From NCBI GenBank assembly GCA_963971535.1, contig OZ020601.1, forward strand, positions 17,920,767 to 17,984,766: a stretch of DNA of 64,000 nt, in the 5' to 3' direction. The position numbers and the translations under genes were made by a program. The stretch is from Notolepis coatsorum (taxonomy: Eukaryota; Chordata; Actinopteri; Aulopiformes; Paralepididae). How positions within the stretch are numbered: the first letter of the stretch is position 1; each line of letters opens with the position of its first letter. Positions 1 through 42,000 of this stretch are shown piece by piece. The notes under the pieces were generated by a model. That model saw nothing but the letters and a program-made list of their open reading frames with translations. It made no database searches and was not told the DNA's origin.

Positions 1-137
1 GTGCGTATATCTACGCACAGCTCCGACCGTGCGTATACATAGGCACCAAGCGGTAGAATATGAAAACTTCAACAGACGGGATAAGCTTCCATGCATTAGT
101 TTCAACATGACGTGTTCGGTATGACACATAATTAATT

Positions 138-411
138 AAATGGCTAAATGGTAAATGGCTGCTTTTTTATATAGCGCTTTTATCCAAAGCGCTTTACAAT
201 TTGTTCCTCACATTTGACCCATTCACTCACACATTCACACACCGACGGCGGAGGCGACCATGCAAGGTGCCAACCTGCTCATCGGGAGCAATTTGGGGTT
301 AAGTGTCTTGCTCAAGGACACATCGACACGCTGCCCAGGAGGAGCGGGAATCGAACCAGGAACCTCCGGATTGCCAGACGACTGCTCTACCTCCTGAGCC
401 ACTGTCGCCCC
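138..411 (-). mobile_element. tRNA-derived teleost SINE
   Basis: On the minus strand it starts with a tRNA-like head (GTGGCTCAGGAGGTAGAG as A box, GGTTCGATTCCC as B box), then the SINE body (TCCTTGAGCAAGACACTTAA) and a 3' tail shared with fish LINE/SINE families (GCTTTGGATAAAAGCGCTAT). Nearly full length and nested in the left arm of the Harbinger remnant. Confidence 0.85.
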
Positions 412-601
412 TAATTATAGTTCATTGTAAAATAGCGACATTAGTGTAATTATTGTCAAACCCTATAAATAGCATTTGTTGGTTTTGGTCAGAGTCATTA
501 TGGTTTCAGTGGATAACCCTGATCTGCATTTAAGTGATATTTTAATTACAGATACCCCAGTAATAACATTACAATTTAATTAAATACAATTAGGCCTGAA
601 T

Positions 602-790
602 GAGTCATATTCCTCCCGGCCACTGGCAACGACATTATCAGCCAAATGCGCATCACAGATTATCTGTACATTGACCGAGTGGAATCCCGTTCTATTCACA
701 TAACTGGATTTGTTTATTGATGGAGCTTTGAAAGCTACACGGGTACAGTCTATTGCTCCGATGATTGGGTACCTTGCGTAAAATCCTCTC
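602..790 (-). pseudogene. Harbinger transposase (DDE) fragment
   Basis: Minus-strand translation gives RFYARYPIIGAIDCTRVAFK then APSINKSSYVNRTGFHSVNV and QIICDAHLADNVVA. This matches the GAIDCTHI...F.NRK..HSINVQ..CDA core of Harbinger (HARBI1-like) transposases, including the first catalytic Asp in IDCT. Only this core is left; no intact ORF, hence a relic. Confidence 0.72.
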
Positions 791-1261
791 TTGGCCTCGG
801 CCTGCTGTTATTATTGATATATGGAAATTGCATGTAGTTGGGGGTTGGGGAAATTATGACATACAACACTGCGTTTTCTTCCACACTCCAATTTTGGTCC
901 CAAATTGCGGTACAAATCAAGGAGAATGTGTCTCGGGTAGCGGACTCTACTTAATATTATGTTCGCTCTGCAACAGTATTCCAAATGCTATTTATAGGGT
1001 TTGACAATAATTACACTCATGTCTCTATTTTACAATTAACTATGATTAATTATGAGTCATACCGAACACGTCGGTGTTGAAACAAATGCATGAAAGCTTA
1101 TTCCGTCTGTTGCCGTTTTCCTATTCTACCGCTTCGTGCCATGTACGCACGGTCGGAGCTGTGCATCGATGTACGCACAATCTCAAGCACACGTTCATAT
1201 TGATAAATCCCACACTTTGCTTTACGCACATATCTGTGCGTACGCAGCATTGATAAATGAG

Positions 1262-1661
1262 GGCCCTGGTGTACAGGGAGAAACCACATCATAAAGACAA
1301 AGTTTATAAAGATACCTGGTGTACAGGGAGAAACCACATCATAAAGACAAAGTTTATAAAGATACCTGGTGTACAGGGAGAAACCACACCACATAAAGAC
1401 AAAGTTTATAAAGATACCTGGTGTACAGGGAGAAACCACATCATAAAGACAAAGTTTATAAAGATACCTGGTGTACAGGGAGAAACCACACCACATAAAG
1501 ACAAAGTTTATAAAGATACCTGGTGTACCGGGAGAAACCACATCATAAAGACACCGTTTATAAAGATACGTGGTGTACAGGGGGACACCACAAAGACAAA
1601 GTTCATAAAGATACCTGATGTACAGGAGGACACCACACCATAAAGACACCGTTTATAAAGA
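1262..1661. repeat. 50/53-bp minisatellite in thbs3 intron 14
   Basis: About eight copies of a unit of 50 bases (CCTGGTGTACAGGGAGAAAC, then an ACATCATAAAGACAAAG body), some with three extra bases. Open reading frames through it on both strands are an effect of the repeat and not a gene. Confidence 0.9.
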
Positions 1662-1665
1662 TAAC

Positions 1666-1743
1666 TTTTCTCCATGCGAGTACACACTGTCTCCATCTAT
1701 GAACTTGTTTCTACATGTATGTTTTCTCCATGCGAGTACACAC

Positions 1744-1757
<14 letters not shown>
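1666..1757 (-). repeat. Tandem duplication of the thbs3 exon 14 donor region
   Basis: The plus-strand stretch TTTTCTCCATGCGAGTACAC followed by a GTCTCCATCTATG block occurs at 1666-1701 and again at 1722-1757. The second copy is the real exon 14 end and donor. The first is a copy with one change, lying 56 bases into the intron, and still carries GAC|AGTGTGT. Confidence 0.85.
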
Positions 1758-32540
<30,783 letters not shown>

Positions 32541-32815
32541 GTCCCAAGAAGAAACGAATCCACGGGAACAGAAACTGGAGTAAATGACCGTCCGCCGACA
32601 GGGTTTCCAACTTGACTCCCGGTGAATGATGCTTTATTCCAGCCCGGGGGTGTGCCGAGGTTGGGGGGGGGGGATAGCAGGACCGACCGACCGCGGAGCT
32701 GTGAGTTCAAGAGTCGATGGAAATGTCGACTGACGTCTGGCGGCGCGCACTCTCTCTGGCCGTGCGTCGTGCGCGCAGCGTGGATGTGACCAGGTCCGGG
32801 TCCCCCATCATGCTG
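32541..32815 (-). promoter_or_regulatory. thbs3: CpG-rich region upstream of the thbs3 start codon (putative 5' UTR and promoter)
   Basis: About 270 bases rich in CpG (for example GGCGGCGCGCACT and the CGTGCGCGCAGCG stretch) directly upstream of the signal-peptide exon, in contrast to AT-rich flanks. No clear TATA box was recognised and the transcription start cannot be placed. A 31-bp minisatellite begins at its distal edge. The assignment rests on position and composition only. Confidence 0.4.
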
Positions 32816-33247
32816 GGACCAGCAGCCAGCCAGGTTCATACCTCATGCTGGGACCAGCAGCCAGGTTCATACCGCATGCTGGGACCAGCAGCCAGGTTCT
32901 ATACCTCATGCTGGGACCAGCAGCCAGGTTCATACCTCATGCTGGGACCAGCAGCCAGGTTCATACCTCATGCTGGGACCAGCAGCCAGGTTCTATACCT
33001 CATGCTGGGACCAGCAGCCAGGTTCATACCTCATGCTGGGACCAGCAGCCAGGTTCTATACCTCATGCTGGGACCAGCAGCCAGGTTCATACCTCATGCT
33101 GGGACCAGCAGCCAGCCCATAGGTTCGAATCATACCTCATGCTGGGACCAGCAGCCAGCCCATAGGTTCGAATCATACCTCATGCTGGGCCTGGGACCAG
33201 CATCCAGGTCCCCCATCATGCTGGGACCAGCAGCCAGGTTCATACCT
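32815..33247. repeat. 31-bp minisatellite upstream of the thbs3 promoter
   Basis: About 13 copies of CATGCTGGGACCAGCAGCCA then GGTTCATACCT, with TTCTATACCT and CCCATAGGTTCGAATC variants. Starts about 275 bases upstream of the thbs3 ATG. Confidence 0.93.
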
Positions 33248-33490
33248 CACCGATTGATTGATTGAAAACTTTATTAACAGATTGCAGAATGGGTACAATA
33301 CAGTACGGCTCAATACACATTGATGGATGCAGACCAGAGAAAGACTTTCGTCTTGTTTACATCAGGGTCCCCCATTTTCAATTCATCATAACATATATGA
33401 CACGTAACACGACATACAGATAGACAGTACTCAGTGCTACATCTAGACATTTATCATGACATACCAGATTTGCAAATACAGCTGTGCTGA
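33246..33490 (-). mobile_element. LINE 3' tail, copy 2 of the (TCAA)n family
   Basis: GATTGATTGATTGAAAACTT then TATTAACAGATTGCAGAATG, reverse complement of the 3' UTR at 31960-32110. With that copy it makes an inverted pair around thbs3 exon 1. Confidence 0.88.
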
Positions 33491-34080
33491 AAGCAGCGAC
33501 CATTTGACAGCCAAACACCCCCCCCTTCTAGAATAAGAGGAATACCAATTTTTTTGCATTTAAAAAAAGTTGTGCAAAAAGAATAAGTGCATTTTGTACT
33601 TTAGTTAATTGTATTATTGTATATTTTGTATTGTATGCATTGTATGTGTATCGTGTTTGGACTTTATTCTTTTGACCTTTTAACCGTATAAAGCACCATG
33701 TCAGGAGGGTCATACAGAAACAAGCATTTCACTGTAATGTACATGTACCTTATATATGACAAATAAAACAAAACTTGAAATAACTCTTTTGTTCTTTCAC
33801 GAATCTATACAACAACACAGAATTCTGAGCTATGATGATGACACCTTAAATGTGCAGTTAAAATTAAATAGGCAGTAGCCCCAAACACCAGTATTCCTAT
33901 TGCCCTGTGCGTTACCGGGCTGTGTGACACTTTGACCCTTCTGACAAGCAGCGGCTGGATACTGGACACATTTGATTCCATAAAATCGCCTGTATAGCGT
34001 GCATTGTACTTGGGGGGGGGGGGGGGGGGGCGATTGTTAATGACTTCACTGTGTAGAGATTAGAACAATAACGTCTCGCG
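33490..34080. other. Intergenic sequence with LINE-tail-like end and a G run
   Basis: 33680-33775 reads CACTGTAATGTACATGTACC then a TATGACAAATAAAACAAAAC block, a retroposon-type tail. A run of about 18 G starts at 34013. No gene recognised. Confidence 0.45.
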
Positions 34081-35660
34081 AGTGTTTTTATAAACGTCAC
34101 TCTCCTCAAGACTGGAGCCTCTCCCTCCTCACTCCGTTTTGGGAAATGTTTGTTTTTGATACTTCTGTGTTGCCTAGGGAACTTGCATTTAACAGCAGGT
34201 GAGGGAAGGGGATATATTTCCACCCATACTTTTTTCTTTATTGGACCATGATGAGAAGAGAGAGAGAGAACAAATGGAAACCCCGTCTTTGCGCAAAAGA
34301 CGCGCTTCCGAACAAGCGTGTTTCAAATGTGGTTCTGTCCGCTATTTGAGTGAGCGTCAAGCTTTTTTGAGTCAAATTCTTGTTCTGGTCATTCTGGACG
34401 TTAAGACACATCGCCTTTGCCCGATTTACTATAATCCAACCCCGATTGTTGACCCCGTTCGGAGTGCGCAACAGTCGGGGATTTTGACACGATCCATGGA
34501 AAAAGAAAGCAATCGACTGCCTGCTGCACTTTTCCTCCGCCACTCCTTGAGACGGGAACTCTTTCCAGATCCCTTTTCAAGGTCATTAAACTCGGTCCCT
34601 CTGAGAGATTCTCTGAAAGAGGAGGACGAGATGTCTTTCTTTCAACCGGGGGCGCGCAAGCGTTCGGTGATGATTGCTCCAAAGCGCACGGGGGAGACGG
34701 GGATAGCAGCTTTTTCCAGTTGAGAGGGAGAGGGGGGGCGCGCGCGCACACACACACACACACACATACACACAAAAAACGTTTAAAAAAAAGATGGAGT
34801 GAACAGGAGCCAATGTGAGATTCCTTGCCGATGGCGTCATGCGCAGCTGCATGTCCCCGGGGTCCAGACCAGGTCCGAGCGAAACCAGTTGGCTCCGAAG
34901 GTCCCTTAAAGCCAGGTGCCCGCGGCTCCGTGTTCGACTCCATACGCCATAAATAAAGACATTCAGAACCCCCCCCCATCACATTTCAAACACTTGCAAT
35001 GAAGTCTGTAGACAATATAGACGTATATATACTGTGTTTTACACAAAGCTGCAAAGCAGTGGTGGTCAAACACTTTGAAACATGGGCCAAACAATGCAGA
35101 TATAAGTATGTTTGAATCTTACATTAATTTAGAAATCCCTCTTCAAATATAGTTAAAGCTGCTAGATTACATAAAACATTAAGTCACCATTAAAAAAAAA
35201 CAATGCCCCACAGAGCTTTTCGAAAGGTGCATAATAAAAGACACACTCCATTTAAATCACCCATTTATTCAAAAACGAGTGATCATGAATAAAAGACGCA
35301 GACAGTCAGGATATTTACAGACGTTAAATCAGACTTTTGGTTGTATGACAGGAACGGCCACTAGCTACTGTACATGTGTTAACTTCACAAACATGTTTAT
35401 TTTAACCAACGTCAAAGTTAAAAAGGGACACTTCACTGAAAAAAAAAACCAACGCAGATTTATTTTACACATAATCTCAGACACATCGGGGAAAAAACTC
35501 AAACAGTTTTGCACACATTCATTTAGCTATTGCAAGGAAATTAGTTTGAATATGGTCACCACCAGTGATGTCACCGGGGACACATTGGATCCTTGTTAAT
35601 TACAGCTCAGTGAAATGATAAGGTAGCATTCCTAGAAGACATGGTATTGCTATTTTCTCA
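34080..35660. other. Intergenic sequence; no supported gene
   Basis: 34199-34723 is open for 174 codons on the plus strand but has no recognised domain. 34740-34765 is a short (GC)/(CA) tract. 35160-35600 is AT-rich with small old-repeat similarity (GATTTATTTTACACATAATC). Nothing is supported as an exon. Confidence 0.45.
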
Positions 35661-35662
35661 TC

Positions 35663-35981
35663 TACCGTAATTTTCGCACTATAAACCGCACTGGACTATA
35701 AACCGCAGGTGTTTTAATGTTTAATTACAGTCTTCCCACCAGCATTGGGACACAATACTGTCGGACAAATAACAAGAATTAACTCATTTACAAGTTGTAT
35801 TAAGTTTAGCAAATAAGGGAACAGATAAATAACATTTCAATGCAGTCAAAAAAGCAATATTTCGATTTAAACATTTTCGGGTTTGGTCACGTCGAGTCAC
35901 ATATAAGCCGCACCGTTATATAAGCCGCAGGGTCGAAAAATGGGGGGGAAAGGCGCGGCTTATAGTCCGAAAATTACGGTA
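35663..35981. mobile_element. MITE with TACCGTAATTTTCG terminal inverted repeats
   Basis: Ends TACCGTAATTTTCGCACTAT and ATAGTCCGAAAATTACGGTA, 319 bases, with repeated TATAAGCCGCA/TATAAACCGCA inside. TA at both ends may be the target duplication. No coding capacity. Confidence 0.78.
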
Positions 35982-36745
35982 CATCATTTCATGATACTGT
36001 GTAATGAACAGTATCAAGGATTCAATGTCCCAGATGACATCACTGGTGGCCATATCCAAACTCACTTACTCTCAACAGCTGCCAAACTAAATACTAAAAA
36101 CTGTTTTGAGCTTTCGGATGTGTGAGATTACGTGCAAAATAAATCAGTATAGTTTTTTGGGGGGCAAAGTGCCCCTTTAAGAAAGAAAAGAAGGAAATTG
36201 TTGACATTGTTGACATTGCAGGCTTACAGTGAAACGCTGTGGTGTTTATAGTGTTTAGTAGGCCATAACCCCGGCTGCTAACAAATGACTTCCTAAACCA
36301 CTATAAGCAAAGTAGACAATAGCATGTCTGACCCTGTTTAGTTATGGATGTGGAATGCAACGCTGCAGAATGACAATACTGCACACGGTAGCCTATAATT
36401 ACTTGAGAGGTGCACTGCACACGCAAGGGGCACAAGTAGGAACACAAACGTGATTTATGCACTTCCCCCGCTTTCCCTATCCAACCGCTCCTTCGAAATA
36501 AGTATCACGGTATGGCAAAATAACAAGCCATCGTCCAAGAAAGATCATAAGTGGCACATGTTGATTTAAGCACAAGTTGTAGACATTTGTAAATAAATGT
36601 AGCTGCTCTTGTTTCTAGATTGAGGACCGTGTCTATTGTGCGACGTCACACGCTGGGTTTCTAGCCCGCGGGTCCTGAGGTCATTGACCCTGTGATTCAG
36701 AACCCGAGAGCGTTTATTTACCCAACGTTCAGCAATCTCTCACTA
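35982..36745. other. Intergenic sequence, nothing recognised
   Basis: Includes a CpG-rich patch near 36645-36680. No exon or element boundary seen. Confidence 0.45.
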
Positions 36746-37000
36746 TAGATGTGATCCGGTTCTTGTGGCCCAGTGATTCAGAACCCGAGAGCGTTTATTT
36801 ACCCAACGTTCAGCAATCTCTCACTATAGATGTGATCCGGTTCTTGTGGCCCAGTGATTCAGAACCTGAGAGCGTTTATTTACCCAACGTTCAGCAATCT
36901 CTCACTATAGATGTGATCCGGTTCTCGTGGCCCAATGATTCAGAACCTGTGAGCATTTACCCAACGTTCAGCAATATCTCACTTTCTATGAACTTCAGCT
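36745..37000. repeat. 81-bp minisatellite
   Basis: About 3.3 copies of GATGTGATCCGGTTCTTGTG then GCCCAGTGATTCAGAACC, with few differences and an internally shortened last copy. The open frame through it is a repeat effect (81 = 27 x 3). Confidence 0.9.
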
Positions 37001-37319
37001 TGTCTTCATTCATTTAATTGTAAGAAAAAGTAAAATATAAAAATACACCTGGCTATTCACCATATAGTAAGTTACTATATAGCTACATATTATGTTTTGG
37101 CTATATGTATTATATCATAAAATATATACAGATATATATATATTATTATGCTGCTTTGTGGTATATATATTCCATTTAATCACTTACACTTTATATTGTT
37201 ATCGCACTTTATTGTTACATTTGGTTGGATGCCAACTTCTTTTCGTTGTACTTGTGCTGTAGAATGAATGTACATTTGAATCTAATCTAACATTATGGCT
37301 GTATAATAACTTATTATAT

Positions 37320-38080
37320 ATGGTGAATTTCTCCAGACCTCTCTTGGCAGATTCTGAGATGTGGCCACCAGTACCAGCCCCTCTGCGCACATCAGACCAG
37401 AACATACAAAATCAAATGCTCCCTATGTACAAATGGGGACGAAGGGACATTTATGCACATGTACTGGGACTGCCCACCAGTTAAGATATTTTGGAAAGAA
37501 GTGACCCAGCAATTAGCAAATCTCTTAACTCTGGATATACCTGTACACCCCTCTGTATTAATGCTGAATGATGTCTTTGAGCATGCAGTACCTCCACAGC
37601 TAAAGAGATTGGTTTTATCCGGTATCACAGTGGCTAAAAAGCTGATAGCATCACGATGGTTTCAACCGGAAAAAATGTGCCGGAAGGTCTGGACTCTTAC
37701 ATATCTCGATGTGATTTATCAAGAAATATCTACAGCAAGAATTTTGGGTCTCAATGAATCCAAAATGACATTGTGGTTAGAAGTGGTGGAGAGAATAAAA
37801 GCTAGCATATAATGGTAGTGTCTGGTTAGGAACAAGTTATAATGGTTGGATTATCCAATGGGGGGTCCGGGAGGGGGGGGTTCGAGCTGGAGCATATGTA
37901 TGTAGGTTTTTAGATAACAGGTATTAGGGGTATATCCTGTATAAGACATTTGACTAAATGGTAATTTCATTGGATATGCACTGTGAATTAATGCTTGTAT
38001 ATCTTATCGTGTGTTGTCATGTTTGTTTATATGTCTGTTTAAAAAATAATAAAAAAAAATATATATAAAAAAAAAATCAA
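37320..38080 (+). mobile_element. 5'-truncated L1/Tx1-type LINE 3' end
   Basis: 37331-37812 encodes the ORF2 end: ILRCGHQYQPLCAHQTRTYK then IKCSLCTNGDEGTFMHMYWD and CPPVKIFWKEVTQQLANLL. CSLC...GTFMHMYWDCP is the zinc-knuckle-like C-terminus of L1 ORF2. It ends in an A-rich tail at about 38040-38075. Intergenic. Confidence 0.78.
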
Positions 38081-38084
38081 ATGT

Positions 38085-38150
38085 AATGAACCAAGCGGGG
38101 CTCTTTTGCCTAGAGGTCGCCATTTGACAGCATTACAGATTCTGCCTTTA
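38085..38150. mobile_element. Half copy of the 16362-16639 MITE
   Basis: ACCAAGCGGGGCTCTTTTGC then CTAGAGGTCGCCATTTGACA and GCATTACAGATTCTGCCTTT match the right arm of that MITE. Confidence 0.7.
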
Positions 38151-38335
38151 ACCCTTTCACTAGCACACTACAGAAGGTTAACCCTTTACTATCACACTAG
38201 TAAAGGGTTAACCCTCTGTAGTGTGCTAGTGAAAGGGCTAACCCTTTGTCGTATGGCAGTGAAAGGGTTAACCTTCTGTATTGTCGCAGTGAAAGGGTTA
38301 ACCATTTGGTAGTGCGGTAGTGAAAGGGTTAAGAC
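38148..38335. repeat. 30-bp TTAA-containing minisatellite, site 2 (3' of mtx1)
   Basis: Five to six copies of TTAACCCTTTCACTAGCACA then CTACAGAAGG in both orientations: the left copies run one way and the right copies the other, so the block folds back on itself. About 45 bases from the mtx1 stop codon. Confidence 0.9.
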
Positions 38336-38378
38336 TACAACTGCAGGGGGGGTGGTGGTGGGGGGGGGGGCACCCTCG

Positions 38379-38617
38379 TCAGTCCTCGTCCTCGTCCTGG
38401 TCCTGGCCGCGGGAGGAGAGCGAGCGGAGGTCAGGGGAGTGCTCCAGCGCCTCCTGCTGGACGTGCTGAACAGAGACCATGCCGGTGAGGAAGGCGTAGC
38501 TCAGCATGGCGCCCACGGCCAGCAGCGCCGCCAGCAGCTGCTTGCGCCTCTTGTTCGGCACGTGGTGGACGTCGGCCCCGTCGGCCGGGGAGGAGGACAC
38601 CCGGCGACTGGAGGCCT
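38379..38617 (-). CDS. mtx1: mtx1 exon 8: C-terminal membrane anchor and stop
   Basis: Seventy-nine residues including the stop. It starts [20 protein letters not shown], then a basic patch (PNKRRKQ), a transmembrane helix ([20 protein letters not shown]) and an acidic tail (DQDEDED). The acceptor is TTCCACAG|AGGCCT; the TGA stop is at 38381-38379. A tail anchor of this kind is the outer-membrane anchor of MTX1 and is absent from MTX3. No polyadenylation site could be assigned. Confidence 0.92.
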
Positions 38618-39038
38618 CTGTGGAAGACGTCACATGGAGGGATGTCGGGTCATTGTTACAGTTTTGTTTTTACATCAGTATCACAGTCACCTGGGCCCAG
38701 GAGTTCAACACTTGTAATCCCCGTCTGTAGGGGCGGACCTAGCACATTTGGCGCCCTAGGTGAGATTCACCACTTTTTTTGTTGTAATCTTTTTTTTTTA
38801 TGGCTTTTGCCTCTTCATAGTTCTCTAATGTTAGTCTTTCTTTCCTCAACGCTCAATTCTATAAACACTTGACCGATACCCATCAATGCACAGCGCTCTA
38901 GCATGTTCTGACTGTGAACACCTAAAGCTGAGGCTCAGACCGACCGACCGTTTTAGATTTTTGGCTCATTTTCCCTTATGTTAAATTTTTTTTTATGTAA
39001 AAATAATGGTTGCAGATATAGAGGGGGCGCCAAAACTG

Positions 39039-39072
<34 letters not shown>

Positions 39073-42000
39073 GCCCCCGGCGACCGCCTATATCGCCTGT
39101 AGGAAGGTCCGCCCCTGCCCGTCTGATTGGATCAGATTTGTATTCATTCCATTTCAACTCATGATGAATTGAAAATGGGGGACCCTGATGTAAACAAGAC
39201 GAAAGTCTTTCTCTGGTCTGCATCCCCTTAACAATTGTGTGTATTGAGCTGTACTGTACTGTACCCATTCTGCAATCTGTTAATTAAAGTTTTCAATCAA
39301 TCAAGTCTTTGAGGTCCCCGAAACATGTCTTTGAAGGTTTTTGCTTAGAGAACCATTCTTAATTATTATATTATGAACTACGGCGATTGTGGCTGCAATT
39401 CTGAACGGCTCGTTTCAAGAGGGAGGCTTCTTGTCAGCAGCTGAACTGCAGAAAAGGTACAATGCACATATTTAACATCTCAGTCTTTAGCAGTGTTGCA
39501 GTGGCAAATTGACAGTAGGTCAAACGCTCCACGCGCGTGCATGTGCGCGCGCATGCACAGTTTTTTTTGGCTGCTCTCGTCCTGCAGCTGGATACTATTG
39601 CCTCACAGCGCGGCCGTCAGCGCGCGGCCCAGAGAGCGCCGCTGGCTCTGCGGCTCTGCAGCTGCATGCTTCTCCGGGAGTCCGGTTGGATAATGCCATG
39701 TAAAAAGCGATTGCGCGTCAGCCTCAGTGAGCGAGGTATAACGCCGTTATACCGAGTTATACCAGCACTGCACCACTGGTCTTGAGACAACCCTGCATTC
39801 TTGATTGATTGATGATTGATAACTTTATTAACAGATTGCAGATGGGTACAATACAGTACGGCTCAATAAACACAATTGTTAAGGGGATGCAGACCAGAGA
39901 AAGACTTTCGTCTCGTTTACATCAGGGTCCCCCATTTTCAATTCACCGTAACATTTATGACATACACGAAATACAGATAAACAGTACTGTTACATCCAGA
40001 CATTTATGACATACAAGATATACAAATATACGGTACTGTTTAAGAGACAGAGTTTCTAAAGAGAGTACCGTAAATCCTCAAATAGAGGAGGGACCTCCGA
40101 TAAAGGAGGGGCCTCTTATAATGGGGAGGGGGGGGGGGGGGGGGGGGGTGATGATTTTAGACAAACACAGGCCGGTCTCTAATATAAGGTCGCAAAAAAA
40201 AGTATTTTTAAAAATGTTCGTGCCGTGATATAGAATGAGATAAACTCTTGCCAATGGAAATCAAGTGCTGCCTCCCGCTACACTGACTACCGTACATTAA
40301 CGTTTCCCTCTGGTTAGCTTTAGCGCTAGCTGCTAGCTAACGTTGTCATAATATCTAGATCTGTGGTGTCAGCTGGATGACGTTGACTTCGTTTGCAAAC
40401 GTTAACGTTCGCTATCTATATGGCATTGGCAGACGAGGCTGGCATTGTCCAGTTGACACATTACAGACCATGATGCTATGATAACGTTAGTAGCTAAAGC
40501 TACTGCATGTAAACAACTCGATTCAACTGAGGAAGNNNNNNNNNNNNNNNNNNNNNNNNNNNNNNNNNNNNNNNNNNNNNNNNNNNNNNNNNNNNNNNNN
40601 NNNNNNNNNNNNNNNNNNNNNNNNNNNNNNNNNNNNNNNNNNNNNNNNNNNNNNNNNNNNNNNNNNNNNNNNNNNNNNNNNNNNNNNNNNNNNNNNNNNN
40701 NNNNNNNNNNNNNNNNNNNNNNNNNNNNNNNNNNNCGGAGGTCAGTAACACATTTCATCCTCTATATGTCCTGTGTACATGGTCGTATTAACAATAAAGC
40801 ATGAACTTATAACTTATGAACTGGTTTCTTTTTAACAGGGCAAACGTCACGCGCTCACCTCGTCCGTCGCTCGGGAAACACAGGAGCAGGATGTTGTTGC
40901 TGAAGTGGGTCAGGTTGTCCAGCGACGTCAGGTGCTGCTGGAGGCGTCCGTTAGGCAGCCTGGTCTTCAAGATGGCTGCCAGGTGGCCGAAGACGAAGGC
41001 GTCCAGAGAGGAAGGCCTGGGTAGAGGAGTGAGACACGGCAACACTGAGAGGAAGGCCTGGGTAGAGGAGTGAGACACGGCAACACTGAGAGGAAGGCCT
41101 GGGTAGAGGAGTGAGACACGGCAACACTGAGAGGAAGGCCTGGGTAGAGGAGTGAGACACGGCAACACTGAGAGGAAGGCCTGGGTAAGCTTGCTTGCTT
41201 GCTTGTCTCCCTCTCGCTGACCACTCTGTCTCGCACACAGTTTTTAAAAATGTAGCTAGCATCATCATCTTCACTTTAAAAGCTAGGCTACAGGTTTTAC
41301 TATCGAAGCTCAACCTTTCCATCTGGTTCCCTGGCAGTCATCTCATAGCCCACACTGCATACACCATGGTCACAAACAGACAACAGAAAACCATGTCTCA
41401 CATCTTCAAGGGTTGTCATGCATACAAAGGGCTCTACATTTGTAGGCATGATAGGATCGTGGATCTGATTGCAGACAGTGTCAGTTCCACACTCGGGTCA
41501 CCTGCAACAGTGCTGTATAAGCACACCAGTGTGAAGCCATGTATGTTCAATCTGCAGGGATTAAAGCAAAAAAAATCTCCTGACTGAACTTTTTTTCAGG
41601 CCAAGTCATATTCTTATTTTAACCTCCACTGTATTTTTTTTTAACCCATTCTTCGCCAGGCATTGTACCCTTCTTATACCATCCTCTGCCAGCTCCATTT
41701 GTCTATGGAGATGTTCACCTACTTTGCAGGGCTATAACTTTTTAAATTGTATTGCTAAATTGACATTACTATGGCCCATTCAACATCAATTATCTATCGT
41801 TCAGGATGTGGGAACGTTATACTTTTTCATTCACACATTCATACAAAAATACGGTCTAGAGTATGAATATGTTTTTATCGTTTTCTGCAGTATTTCATAG
41901 AACGTGAGTTATAGCCATTTATGCATATATTAGATCATCAAATGCAGTTTGATAGCGATTGACGTCAGATAAAAAATTTCAATTGTACAAGGTCCTAAAC

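Larger units (their letters stand above)
1..1256. mobile_element. PIF/Harbinger-type DNA transposon remnant with long inverted repeats (left end off window)
   Basis: The segments 1-137 and 412-480 are the reverse complement of about 985-1190 (for example TACCGAACACGTCGG against the left copy), so this is one element with long inverted repeats of about 200 bases. Both arms share the CTCCGACCGTGCGTA motif. A transposase fragment lies between the arms on the minus strand. A SINE (138-411) is nested in the left arm. The left terminus is beyond base 1. Confidence 0.7.

Noticed and set aside
138-411. tRNA genes at 138-411, 24600-24678, 52430-52493, 58553-58622 and 61985-62052
   Set aside because: A- and B-box-like motifs are present, but acceptor stems do not close and SINE bodies or tails follow; these are SINE heads.
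1-1743. thbs3 exons 15 and later
   Set aside because: No DxDxDG repeat or IPNGLDNCP-like coding sequence on the minus strand; the region is Harbinger remnant plus minisatellite.
34013-34030. G runs at 34013, 40128 and 61051 as functional G-quadruplex elements
   Set aside because: Uninterrupted homopolymers prone to sequencing error; no spaced G-tract pattern and no conserved context, except that the 61051 run lies at an acceptor.
34199-34723. Plus-strand ORF of 174 codons in the intergenic region
   Set aside because: No recognisable domain, no splice support; an open frame of this length can occur by chance in GC-richer DNA. Left unannotated.
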